From Mannheimia varigena (GTDB lineage Bacteria > Pseudomonadota > Gammaproteobacteria > Enterobacterales > Pasteurellaceae), in the NCBI RefSeq assembly GCF_013377235.1, contig NZ_CP016226.1, forward strand, positions 1,550,001 to 1,614,000: 64,000 nucleotides of DNA. Direction: 5' to 3'. Within the stretch, counting starts at the first letter, position 1. The number at the start of each line of letters is the position of its first letter. The notes below the pieces were generated by a model, which saw only the letters and a list, made by a program, of their open reading frames with translations, was not told the origin of the DNA and made no database searches. Positions 15,956 to 23,927 of the stretch are shown piece by piece. A program made the translations under genes and the position numbers.

Positions 15956-17296
15956 ATGAGTACGAAACTATCACCAACTCGCTTTCATGCTAGCTGGGAA
16001 TCGATCAAGCAGCACCAAGTGCCGGAATGGTACGATGATGCGAAATTCGGGATTTTCATTCACTGGGGGATCTATTCTGTCCCGGCGTTCGCCCCGCCGA
16101 CTTGTCAGTTGGGCGAGATTGACATTGATGAACAGTGGTTCTGTAACAATCCTTATGCGGAGTGGTATTACAACTCGATCAATGTGAAAAAAGGCCCGAC
16201 TTACGAGCATCACGTCAAAACCTATGGCGAAGATTTCGGTTATGAAAAATTTATTCCACAATGGAAAGCCGAAAAATGGCAACCTGCTGAGTGGGCGAAA
16301 CTGTTTGCCAAAGCGGGGGCAAAATATGTGGTGCTGACCACTAAACATCACGACGGTTTCTGTCTTTTCCCAAGCCAATACACCGATTTCAACGCCACTC
16401 AACAAGGTCCGAAACGAGATTTAATGGGAGAACTCACTGATAACGTGCGTCAGCAAGGCTTACGAATGGGGGCTTACTATTCAGGTATTATCGACTGGAC
16501 ATACTCTTCCGCGCCGATTTTCACAGAAAGCCAAAATTTCTCCAATGCTTGCCCAACCTATGAATACGCTGATTATGCTTACAAACAAGTGGTTGAGCTG
16601 ATCGACAAATACAAACCAGACGTACTCTGGAACGACATCGGCTGGCCGAAGGTGGGCGAGCATATGTTGCCACACCTTTTTGCTCACTATTACAACATGG
16701 TGCAAGAGGGCGTAGTGGATGACCGCTGGAATAAACTCTGGTGCGATTTCACTTCGAAAGAGTACAAGCACGGCGTGGCATCTCGGGATAAAAAATGGGA
16801 AATGTGCCGTGGAATGGGCTTGTCGTTCGGCTATAACCAAGTGGAAGATGAAAGCCACCTGATTTCAGTGAAAGATTTGATTTCTCTTTTGGTGGAAACC
16901 GTTTCCGATAACGGCAACTTATTATTGAATATCGGTCCGAAAGCGGACGGTACTATTCCGGAAGAACAAGTTGAGCGTCTGCTGGCACTGGGTAAATGGC
17001 TGGAAACCAACGGCGAGGGCATTTACAAATCCCGTTGTAGCCGACATTTGAGCGAGAAAATCGGCGATGTTGCATTCCGTTACACCAAAGTCGGCAGTGA
17101 TCTCTACCTCTACATTGACGGCTTAACCGAAAGTCAAACCAGACTACCGCTTTCGGTATTCGGCGATTTACAAGCGTTAAACAGCGAGCTGCAATTTAGC
17201 GTGGAATCCACTCCACAAGGCAGAGTGTTACACATTCAAAACTACCAACCGGATTGGTACGTTTTAGGCTTTAAAATTCCGAATGGGGAGAACTAA
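15956..17296 (+). CDS. GH29-family alpha-L-fucosidase, cytoplasmic
   Basis: A 446-residue glycoside hydrolase of family 29. The N-terminal barrel has WYDDAKFGIFIHWGIYSVPAF near residues 22-42 and YVVLTTKHHDGFCLFPS near residues 124-140; PDVLWNDIGWP places the likely nucleophile at Asp227. A short C-terminal beta domain follows. There is no signal peptide, so it should act inside the cell on an imported substrate. The PTS EIIC gene starts 2 nt after its stop, suggesting that a glycoside enters through that permease and is cleaved here. The shared operator suggests the substrate releases, or accompanies, inositol. GH29 assignment is firm; the substrate is unknown. Confidence 0.88.
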   Translation: MSTKLSPTRFHASWESIKQHQVPEWYDDAKFGIFIHWGIYSVPAFAPPTCQLGEIDIDEQWFCNNPYAEWYYNSINVKKGPTYEHHVKTYGEDFGYEKFIPQWKAEKWQPAEWAKLFAKAGAKYVVLTTKHHDGFCLFPSQYTDFNATQQGPKRDLMGELTDNVRQQGLRMGAYYSGIIDWTYSSAPIFTESQNFSNACPTYEYADYAYKQVVELIDKYKPDVLWNDIGWPKVGEHMLPHLFAHYYNMVQEGVVDDRWNKLWCDFTSKEYKHGVASRDKKWEMCRGMGLSFGYNQVEDESHLISVKDLISLLVETVSDNGNLLLNIGPKADGTIPEEQVERLLALGKWLETNGEGIYKSRCSRHLSEKIGDVAFRYTKVGSDLYLYIDGLTESQTRLPLSVFGDLQALNSELQFSVESTPQGRVLHIQNYQPDWYVLGFKIPNGEN

Positions 17297-17298
17297 TT

Positions 17299-18642
17299 AT
17301 GGCTTCCATCACACAACGCTTTATTGATTTTATGAATACGCACGTTGCCCCAGTGGCACGTCGTATGGAAAACCAACCGCACATTTCCGCCATTCGTGAC
17401 GGCTTTATCGTGGTGCTGCCGTTTTTGATTGTCGGTAGTTTCATTATGATTTTGCTGATTCCGCCGTTTGATGAAAACACCACCAATTCTTTCGGGCAAG
17501 CGTGGTGGAAATTCGCCAACTGGGCAAGCCCTTACGGCTGGAATTTCTTCCAAATGTCGTTTAATGCGATTTCACTTTTCACCTCAGCTAGTATCGCTTA
17601 CAACCTAGCGAAAGCGTATAAACGTGAGCCACTGCCTGCAGCATTTCTCTCTGTAATGGCGTTCTTGTTGGTGGCGGCTCCGGTGAAAGACGGCATGATG
17701 GACATTAAATTCTTCGGCGGTATCGGGCTATTCTCTGCCATTTTTATTGCGATTTATTCGGTGGAAATGACCCGCTTGTTAGAATTCTTAAAAATCAAAA
17801 TTCGCTTGCCGAAAGAAGTGCCGCACGCCGTGGCGGAGTCGTTGAATATCGTGATCCCGATTTTAGCGATTTTACTCACGCTCTATCCGTTCTCAATTTG
17901 GGTGGAAAGCGAAACTGGCAGAAACATTCCGCAGTTGATTATGGACTTTATGGCACCGCTTATTGCCGTGAGTGACTCCTTAGGTGCAATCTGCTTGTTC
18001 GTGATCGCTACCCACTTACTTTGGTTCTTGGGGATTAATGGATCGTTAGTGTTGATGCAACTCTGGACACCATTCCTGTTGCAAAATATGGCGGCGAACT
18101 TAGCAGCATTCCAAGCCGGTGAACCGCTACCGTTTATCATCACTAACTCGTTCTGGGATTTCTATATCGTACACGGTGCATCAGGCGGTGTGATTGCGTT
18201 GGCATTCTTGCTGGTTCGCAGTAAATCGGCTCACTTACGTTCTATTGGTAAAATCGGTTTGGTGCCGTCTTTCTTCTCCATCGGCGAACCGATTGTGTAT
18301 GGCGTACCAATGGTGGTGAATCCGCTGTTCTTTATCCCACTGATTTTTGCGCCACTTGCGAATGCGATCATCGCTTATCTGATTTTAGATTTTGACTTGA
18401 TCCACCGTATTTACCTAATGGCACCTTGGACAACACCGGCACCAATCGGGGCGTACTTGGTTTCTGCGGGTGATATTTGGGCACCGATTTTAAGTATTGC
18501 TTTGATTATTTTGGATATTGTGATCTACTATCCATTCTTCAAAATGTATGAAAAAATTTGTATAGAGAAAGAAAAATCACAAAATCTGAGTGAAGAAGAG
18601 CAAAAAGCGTTGATTGAAAAAGCCAAATTAGCGGCACAATAA
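17299..18642 (+). CDS. PTS EIIC component, lactose/cellobiose family
   Basis: A 447-residue multi-spanning inner-membrane protein of the Lac family of PTS permeases (CelB/ChbC-like). Seen: N-terminal PVARRMENQPHISAIRDGFIVVLPFLIVGSFIMILLIPP, the LLWFLGINGSLVLMQLWTPFL helix, and FFSIGEPIVYGVPMVVNPLFFIPLIFAP, the substrate-site signature with Glu in the GEP motif. It is translationally adjacent to the fucosidase (2-nt gap). No Lac-type EIIB or EIIA is nearby; the only EIIB close by is a Glc-family domain (19637-19882). Partner proteins must come from elsewhere or from that mismatched EIIB. Sugar specificity unknown. Confidence 0.9.
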   Translation: MASITQRFIDFMNTHVAPVARRMENQPHISAIRDGFIVVLPFLIVGSFIMILLIPPFDENTTNSFGQAWWKFANWASPYGWNFFQMSFNAISLFTSASIAYNLAKAYKREPLPAAFLSVMAFLLVAAPVKDGMMDIKFFGGIGLFSAIFIAIYSVEMTRLLEFLKIKIRLPKEVPHAVAESLNIVIPILAILLTLYPFSIWVESETGRNIPQLIMDFMAPLIAVSDSLGAICLFVIATHLLWFLGINGSLVLMQLWTPFLLQNMAANLAAFQAGEPLPFIITNSFWDFYIVHGASGGVIALAFLLVRSKSAHLRSIGKIGLVPSFFSIGEPIVYGVPMVVNPLFFIPLIFAPLANAIIAYLILDFDLIHRIYLMAPWTTPAPIGAYLVSAGDIWAPILSIALIILDIVIYYPFFKMYEKICIEKEKSQNLSEEEQKALIEKAKLAAQ

Positions 18643-18666
18643 CGTTAAAAAGCACTAAAATGAAAT

Positions 18667-18695
18667 GGCTATTCCAAATGGATAGCTATTTTTTT
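18667..18695 (+). terminator. Probable terminator of the fucosidase-EIIC operon
   Basis: An imperfect stem: GGCTATTCC, AAAT loop, GGATAGCT, with one bulged base, followed by a T-run. It lies 25 nt after the EIIC stop. Confidence 0.55.
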
Positions 18696-18780
18696 ACAAA
18701 TTTTTTCGAAATTTCAACCGCTTGTTGCTAAAATAGTGTCGTGAATTTAGACGAAGTATTTTAATAGCTAGGAAAAAGAA

Positions 18781-19605
18781 ATGAATGAACCAACCCAATT
18801 AGCTCATTTTCAAGAGGAGATCCGCAAGCAGTATGACGGATTGAGCAAACGCCTGAAACAGGTCGCACAATATGTGTTAGATAACGGCAACAGCGTGGTG
18901 TTCGATACGGTTTCGGTCATCGCCGAGCGTGCCGGTGTGCCACCTTCCACCCTAATTCGTTTTGCCAATGCGTTCGGTTTTAGCGGTTTTAATGAGATCA
19001 AACAGCTTTTCCGTCAAGATATGATGGAAGGCACTTCTCGCTACACCGAACGTGTGCAACTTTTCCGCCAAATTGAACCGCTTGATGAACAGCCGAACGA
19101 GCTAAATCATATTCTCGATGTGTTTGTGCAAGGCAATACGCAGGCGTTACAACAACTTTCTACGCAGGTGAGCCAAGAACAACTCGCCCGCACAGTGGAG
19201 ATTTTAAATTCGGCGAAACGGATTTTTATTGTTGGTTTAAAACGATCGTTCAGTATTGCGAACTATCTCAACTACGCCTTACACCACCTCGATTATGACG
19301 TGTTCCTGATTGACGGCTCGGGCGGAATGTTTGATGAGCAACTGAGTCGTATTCGGGAAGATGATGCGGTGATTGCCATCAGCTTCTCGCCGTATGCGAA
19401 CGAAACGCTCAATGTGGTCACTGCCACCGCCAAACCAGGCGTGCGACACATTGCAATTACCGACAGCCAACTCAGCCCGCTTTTAGCATTCAGCGATGTG
19501 TCATTTATTATCAAAGAGGCCCAAGTCAGCGGTTTCCGTTCCCAATGTGCCACAATGACCTTGGCACAAACCATCGCCGTTTCACTTGCCCTGAAAAAAG
19601 CCTAA
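18781..19605 (+). CDS. iolR: RpiR-family transcriptional regulator, probable IolR
   Basis: A 274-residue regulator. Residues about 1-80 are an RpiR-type helix-turn-helix (LSKRLKQVAQYVLDNGNSVVFDTVSVIAERAGVPPSTLIRFANAFGFSGFNEIKQLFR); residues about 125-255 are a SIS sugar-phosphate-binding domain (AKRIFIVGLKRSFSIANYLNYALHHLDYDVFLIDG, VIAISFSPYANETLNVV). Such proteins sense a sugar phosphate or related ligand and bind A/T-rich palindromes. It is the only regulator in the island, so I infer that it binds TGAAA-N6-TTTCA. I see no copy of that motif in its own promoter, so autoregulation is not indicated. Its name is a contextual inference. Confidence 0.8.
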   Translation: MNEPTQLAHFQEEIRKQYDGLSKRLKQVAQYVLDNGNSVVFDTVSVIAERAGVPPSTLIRFANAFGFSGFNEIKQLFRQDMMEGTSRYTERVQLFRQIEPLDEQPNELNHILDVFVQGNTQALQQLSTQVSQEQLARTVEILNSAKRIFIVGLKRSFSIANYLNYALHHLDYDVFLIDGSGGMFDEQLSRIREDDAVIAISFSPYANETLNVVTATAKPGVRHIAITDSQLSPLLAFSDVSFIIKEAQVSGFRSQCATMTLAQTIAVSLALKKA

Positions 19606-19606
19606 A

Positions 19607-19634
19607 AAAATAGACCTCAAATGAGGTCTATTTT
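19607..19634. terminator. Bidirectional terminator, regulator and EIIB
   Basis: TAGACCTC (19611-19618), AAAT loop, GAGGTCTA (19623-19630), with A-run before and T-run after. It serves the converging regulator and EIIB genes. Confidence 0.85.
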
Positions 19635-19636
19635 GT

Positions 19637-19882
19637 TTATGCGTTCAGCAAGGCTTTGATTTCATCACGATAGCTAGCAGATTTGGCACCAAAAATAATT
19701 TGCTGTGTATCGGCGACTTTCACCACATCCACCGCACCGAGCTTTTTCAGTACAGACTTATTGAGTAGATGGTTGTCGTTCAACACCACCCGCAAACGGG
19801 TTAAACACGCTTCCACCTGTTTGATGTTAGCTTTGCCGCCAAGGGCGTTGATGACTTCTAAAGTGATTGATTTATCAGACAT
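19637..19882 (-). CDS. Stand-alone PTS EIIB domain, glucose family
   Basis: An 81-residue protein that is only an EIIB domain of the Glc/GlcNAc type. LGGKANIKQVEACLTRLRVVLND carries the phosphorylatable Cys26 and the following TRLR signature. It normally passes phosphate from EIIA to sugar during uptake. No EIIC of its own family is next to it; the nearest is the Lac-type EIIC at 17299. It may supply phosphate to another transporter or act in signalling. The ATG at 19882 follows AAGGAGA. Convergent with the RpiR-type regulator. Confidence 0.85.
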   Translation of the reverse strand: MSDKSITLEVINALGGKANIKQVEACLTRLRVVLNDNHLLNKSVLKKLGAVDVVKVADTQQIIFGAKSASYRDEIKALLNA

Positions 19883-20071
19883 ATGTTCTCCTTATATTTT
19901 TTAAATTTGCTAAATATTCTAAACCTTTTTCAAGGATTAGGAAATTTTAAAGTGACAAAGCAATTCTAACCTAATTTTAAAAAAGGATAGTCTAGCTTAA
20001 GCCCTTGTTTTTTTGCAAAAAATCGGTATAATTTGACCGCTTGTTTTCCCTTTGTAGGGGCAAGTTCGTCA

Positions 20072-20100
20072 CCCTCACCTCGAACGAGGGTTTTTATTTT
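20072..20100 (+). terminator. Terminator-like hairpin in the rpsP leader
   Basis: CCCTC (20072-20076) pairs with GAGGG (20086-20090), followed by TTTTTATTTTTT. It lies about 30 nt before the rpsP start codon and downstream of an uptake signal, so it could attenuate the ribosomal operon. The stem is only 5 bp. Confidence 0.45.
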
Positions 20101-20128
20101 TTACTATCAACAACTTAGAGGAAAGGTT

Positions 20129-20377
20129 ATGGTAACCATTCGTTTAACTCGTGGCGGAGCTAAAAAACGCCCATTTTACCAAATCGTGGTAGCGGACAGC
20201 CGTTCACCTCGTGATGGTCGCTTTATCGAGCGTATCGGTTTCTTCAACCCATTAGCAGCTGGTCAAGCTGAGCGTTTACGCTTAGACGTGGCTAAAGTTG
20301 ATGCTTGGGTTGCTAAAGGTGCTGATTTATCAGACCGTGTTGCTTCTTTAGTGAAAGAAGCTCGCAAAGCAGCTTAA
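20129..20377 (+). CDS. rpsP: 30S ribosomal protein S16
   Basis: An 82-residue protein starting MVTIRLTRGGAKKRPFYQIV with the conserved SPRDGRFIERIGFFNP motif. It binds 16S rRNA in the 30S body. I chose ATG 20129, preceded by AGAGGAAAGG; a longer frame begins upstream but would not fit the family length. First gene of rpsP-rimM-trmD-rplS, the usual gammaproteobacterial order. Confidence 0.98.
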   Translation: MVTIRLTRGGAKKRPFYQIVVADSRSPRDGRFIERIGFFNPLAAGQAERLRLDVAKVDAWVAKGADLSDRVASLVKEARKAA

Positions 20378-20422
20378 TACTTTTTCAGTTTTAAGTAAGC
20401 CAAAATTAAAAGGTAGGTGAAT

Positions 20423-20950
20423 ATGAGCGAACAAAAAATCGAAGTTGTGGGGAAATTAGGTTCAACCTATGGTATCCGTGGCTGGTTACGCCTCTATTCA
20501 TCAACAGAACAATCTGAAAGCATTTTCGACTATCAGCCGTGGTTTTTAAAAATTAAAGGCAACTGGCAGCCGGTCGAATTAGAAAGCTGGCGTTATCATA
20601 GCAACGATTTGATTGTGAAATTAAAAGGTACGGAAGACCGTGAGGCCGCCCAGCTCTTAACCAATGCCGAAATCGGTGTGGATTTGAGTGTGTTCCCAGA
20701 ATTAGAGGAAGGCGATTACTACTGGCACGATTTAATCGGTTGTACGGTGGTGAATTTGGAAGGCTACACAATGGGAACTGTCACCGAAATGATGGAAACA
20801 GGTTCAAACGATGTGTTAGTAGTACGAGCAAACAGCAAAGATGCTTTTGGAAAACAAGAACGATTAATCCCGTTCTTATATGAACAAGTAGTTAAAAGAG
20901 TAGATCTCGCCACCAAAACCATTACGGTGGAGTGGGACGCTGGTTTCTAA
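20423..20950 (+). CDS. rimM: Ribosome maturation factor RimM
   Basis: A 175-residue protein that binds S19 and assists 30S head assembly. The N-terminal RimM domain has VGKLGSTYGIRGWLRLYSSTE, and the C-terminal PRC-barrel has EEGDYYWHDLIGCTV and METGSNDVLVVRAN. ATG 20423 is preferred to an in-frame GTG at 20417, because AAGG at 20410-20413 is then suitably spaced. 45 nt after rpsP and 44 nt before trmD. Confidence 0.97.
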   Translation: MSEQKIEVVGKLGSTYGIRGWLRLYSSTEQSESIFDYQPWFLKIKGNWQPVELESWRYHSNDLIVKLKGTEDREAAQLLTNAEIGVDLSVFPELEEGDYYWHDLIGCTVVNLEGYTMGTVTEMMETGSNDVLVVRANSKDAFGKQERLIPFLYEQVVKRVDLATKTITVEWDAGF

Positions 20951-20994
20951 CCTCAGGTATGCGGTTAGCTTTGTTAAGCATTTGAGGCGTTAAA

Positions 20995-21750
20995 ATGTGG
21001 ATTGGTATTATTTCACTGTTTCCTGAAATGTTTAAAGCAATCACTGATTTTGGGGTAACAGGACGTGCAGTTAAACAGAATCTGCTGCAAATAGCGTGTT
21101 GGAATCCTCGTGATTTTACATTCGATAAACATAAAACCGTGGATGATCGCCCTTATGGCGGTGGCCCGGGAATGTTGATGATGGTTCAGCCTTTGCGTGA
21201 TGCAATTCATGCAGCAAAAGAGGCTGCCAGAGCAGCAGACGGTGTAGAGGCTAAAGTGATTTACCTTTCACCGCAAGGACGTAAGCTCGATCAAACCGGC
21301 GTGCAAACGCTGGCTTCAAATCAGAAATTGATTTTAATCTGTGGACGATATGAAGGGGTTGATGAGCGGTTGATTCAAACCGAAGTTGATGAGGAATGGT
21401 CAATCGGAGATTACGTTTTAACAGGGGGAGAACTTCCTGCAATGACATTAATTGATGCCGTTTCAAGGTTTGTTCCGGGAGTATTAGGCAAGCAGGCTTC
21501 AGCGTTGGAAGACTCTTTCGCAGAAGGTTTATTGGATTGCCCACATTACACCCGCCCCGAAGTGTTAGACGGTATGCCTGTCCCAGATGTGCTGATGTCT
21601 GGACACCACGAACAAATTCGCAAATGGCGGTTGGAACAATCGCTTGAACGAACGTGGTTAAGACGCCCTGAGCTATTGGATAGCCTAGCTCTGACTGACG
21701 AACAACGAGTGTTGTTGGCGAAAATCAAAAAACAACACAAAATCAGTTAA
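20995..21750 (+). CDS. trmD: tRNA (guanine37-N1)-methyltransferase
   Basis: A 251-residue SPOUT methyltransferase that makes m1G37 in tRNAs reading CNN and some other codons, preventing +1 frameshifting. Seen: PYGGGPGMLMMVQPL, the trefoil-knot SAM site LICGRYEGVDERLIQTEVDEEWSIGDYVLTGGELPAMTLIDA, and VLMSGHHEQIRKWR. Normal length and operon position. Confidence 0.98.
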   Translation: MWIGIISLFPEMFKAITDFGVTGRAVKQNLLQIACWNPRDFTFDKHKTVDDRPYGGGPGMLMMVQPLRDAIHAAKEAARAADGVEAKVIYLSPQGRKLDQTGVQTLASNQKLILICGRYEGVDERLIQTEVDEEWSIGDYVLTGGELPAMTLIDAVSRFVPGVLGKQASALEDSFAEGLLDCPHYTRPEVLDGMPVPDVLMSGHHEQIRKWRLEQSLERTWLRRPELLDSLALTDEQRVLLAKIKKQHKIS

Positions 21751-21777
21751 TTCTAGGATTTTTAGAAGGTTTTTAAA

Positions 21778-22128
21778 ATGAGTAACATCATCAAGCAACT
21801 TGAACAAGAACAGTTAAAACAAGACTTACCTAGCTTCCGTCCGGGTGACACATTAGAAGTTAAGGTATGGGTAGTAGAAGGTAGTAAAAAACGTTTGCAA
21901 GCGTTCGAAGGCGTGGTTATTGCAATTCGTAACCGTGGCTTGCACTCTGCATTCACTCTACGTAAAGTATCAAACGGCGTAGGCGTTGAGCGTACATTCC
22001 AAACTCACTCACCAGTAATCGACACCATCAGCGTTAAACGTAAAGGTGCGGTACGTAAAGCTAAACTTTACTACTTACGTGAGCGTTCTGGTAAATCTGC
22101 ACGTATCAAAGAGCGTCTTGGCGACTAA
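21778..22128 (+). CDS. rplS: 50S ribosomal protein L19
   Basis: A 116-residue protein at the 30S-50S interface. Family sequence is visible throughout (PGDTLEVKVWVVEGSKKRLQAFEGVVI; RKVSNGVGVERTFQTHSP; VRKAKLYYLRER). Last gene of the rpsP operon, followed by a 12-bp hairpin terminator. Confidence 0.98.
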   Translation: MSNIIKQLEQEQLKQDLPSFRPGDTLEVKVWVVEGSKKRLQAFEGVVIAIRNRGLHSAFTLRKVSNGVGVERTFQTHSPVIDTISVKRKGAVRKAKLYYLRERSGKSARIKERLGD

Positions 22129-22153
22129 TTGCTACAAAGCAGTTGAAATGCAC

Positions 22154-22191
22154 AAAAGCCTTGGGGAAACCCAAGGCTTTTGGTTTTTTAA
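22154..22191 (+). terminator. rplS terminator
   Basis: AAAAGCCTTGGG (22154-22165), GAAA tetraloop, CCCAAGGCTTTT (22170-22181), followed by GG and a T-run. The A-rich 5' arm could also stop minus-strand transcripts from the MazG-like gene. Confidence 0.9.
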
Positions 22192-22205
22192 GTGATGACA
22201 AGCGG

Positions 22206-22538
22206 TCATTTTTTCACATTTTTTTGCAAATAGCGTTTCTCAAATTTTGCTTGATGGCGTTCAATCACTTCTGTCATTGAGATGCCGTATTTATCGGCAA
22301 GCACAAATACATTATCTATCACATCGCCTAGCTCTTCGATCAAATTTTCCCGCTTCTGTTGCTGGGAGTTTTCGCTTTCATAAGGGCGTTCACGCCCAAT
22401 CTCAATCGCTCTGACCGCACAGGCAACCTCCCCGATTTCTTCGGTCAGATAAGTTACTCGCATAAATGGGCTACGCTCATACCAACCTTGCTGTTGATAA
22501 AACTTCCGAACCCATTGTTGATATTGTTCAATTTGCAT
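22206..22538 (-). CDS. MazG-like nucleotide pyrophosphohydrolase
   Basis: A 110-residue all-alpha NTP-pyrophosphatase of the MazG superfamily. The metal-binding helices are YLTEEIGEVACAVRAIEIG and LIEELGDVIDNVFVLADKYGI (EExxE and ExxD patterns). Single-domain members hydrolyse non-canonical (d)NTPs; the exact substrate is unknown. It overlaps a downstream uptake signal at its C-terminal end. It lies 42 nt after roxA in the same direction. Confidence 0.8.
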   Translation of the reverse strand: MQIEQYQQWVRKFYQQQGWYERSPFMRVTYLTEEIGEVACAVRAIEIGRERPYESENSQQQKRENLIEELGDVIDNVFVLADKYGISMTEVIERHQAKFEKRYLQKNVKK

Positions 22539-22580
22539 CTTACACCCTTATTCAAATTTAACCGCTTGTCAGATTTACGA

Positions 22581-23777
22581 CTATTCCGCTTCCGATAAAA
22601 TAATCCAACCACTATCTAACCAATCGCAGATGGTATCTAAAATTAACTCCAGTTCTGCTTGATCTTGTACTTTGGAGGCAAGTTTATTCCACGAAATTGA
22701 ATCGCCATTTGCGATACGAATAAGTAACGCCATTTCTGCTTCATTCAGCTCATCAATCCATTCACCATTCACATACAAGCGCTGTGGATTATCGGTGTAA
22801 AGAATTTTTACGTTCGCATCTTGTTGCAGCCAGCCACCAGCTTCTAGCACCTCTTGCACTTCATCTGGATAGTATTCGTTATCTGTTTGTAGTAATTCAT
22901 AACGACGAGAACTTACTGCCGTTGCAACACTATGAGTAAGCAGCTCGTCAAACTGCTCGGAATTTTGTAGTAGGTCGATTAAATGATGCTTAAAGGTTTT
23001 AACTGTTCTAGGATCGAGTAATGCACTAGGTTGCTCATTTGGACTTAAGCGGAATGGAATATGAAATTCCGATGAATTAATTGTATCCGCTTGTTGCTCA
23101 ATAGTTTTACAGAGGTTTTCTAATAAATCCGTGGCATTTGGATAACGTAAACCAAACGAGAAAGTGAGCCCTTTATCGCTTTCGGAAATGCCGTAATGTG
23201 CCATCCGAGAAGGAACATAAAGCACATCACCCGGGTTCATTACTTCATCTAATACCAATTCGCCCATATCGTCAAAAATACGAATTGGCTGATTTGGCTT
23301 AAATTCTGTGTTTGGATCGCACCATTTACCAAGTTGCCAACGGCGTTGCCCATAGCCTTGCACAAGGAAAACATCGTATTCATCATAATGTTTACCAACA
23401 GTGCCACCTAATGGCGAACAGGAAACCATAATATCATCACGCTGCCACTGTGGGATAAAGCCAAAGGCTTGCCATAATTTGCCAAGTTCTGGCGACCACT
23501 GTTCAAGATTTTGCACCATCACAGACCATTGCTCCGGCAGATTTTGTAGATCATCTTCTACAAAAGGACTGCATTTCACCGACCATTTTTCATTTTTACA
23601 TTGAATTAAGCGGGCGGTAACTTCCTCTTCTAAGGCTAATTCCATAATATCTTCCGGTTCAAATAAATCTACAATTTGAGGTAGGCCATTACGAATTAAA
23701 AGAGGGCGTTTTTGCCAATATTCACGCAAAAATGTTTCAGGGCTAATGTTTTCAGGTAAGCAGAATGGAATGTTCAT
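22581..23777 (-). CDS. roxA: Ribosomal protein L16 3-hydroxyarginine dioxygenase (RoxA/YcfD)
   Basis: A 398-residue cupin (JmjC-like) 2-oxoglutarate/Fe(II) oxygenase. The Fe ligands lie in GGTVGKHYDEYDVFLVQGYGQRRWQLG (His-x-Asp) and in SRMAHYGISESD (distal His). The N-terminal FLREYWQKRPLLIRNGLPQI is typical of the YcfD group, which hydroxylates an Arg of L16. A C-terminal winged-helix-like region follows the cupin. Function is assigned by homology with the E. coli enzyme. Confidence 0.9.
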   Translation of the reverse strand: MNIPFCLPENISPETFLREYWQKRPLLIRNGLPQIVDLFEPEDIMELALEEEVTARLIQCKNEKWSVKCSPFVEDDLQNLPEQWSVMVQNLEQWSPELGKLWQAFGFIPQWQRDDIMVSCSPLGGTVGKHYDEYDVFLVQGYGQRRWQLGKWCDPNTEFKPNQPIRIFDDMGELVLDEVMNPGDVLYVPSRMAHYGISESDKGLTFSFGLRYPNATDLLENLCKTIEQQADTINSSEFHIPFRLSPNEQPSALLDPRTVKTFKHHLIDLLQNSEQFDELLTHSVATAVSSRRYELLQTDNEYYPDEVQEVLEAGGWLQQDANVKILYTDNPQRLYVNGEWIDELNEAEMALLIRIANGDSISWNKLASKVQDQAELELILDTICDWLDSGWIILSEAE

Positions 23778-23896
23778 AAATGCTCCTTGCGATTGTGTTG
23801 CTTTAGTTTATTTAATATTCTACCTGAGAAATCATAGAAAACGCGAAATTTTTTATGATTTAGCGACATCATTCACATTTTAGGTAAGAAAATAAT

Positions 23897-23920
23897 GAAA
23901 AAGGCGAACATTGTTCGCCT
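23897..23920 (-). terminator. accC terminator
   Basis: AGGCGAAC (23902-23909) and GTTCGCCT (23913-23920) form an 8-bp stem. Read on the minus strand it is followed by TTTTT, just after the accC stop. Confidence 0.8.
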
Positions 23921-23927
23921 ATGAGAG

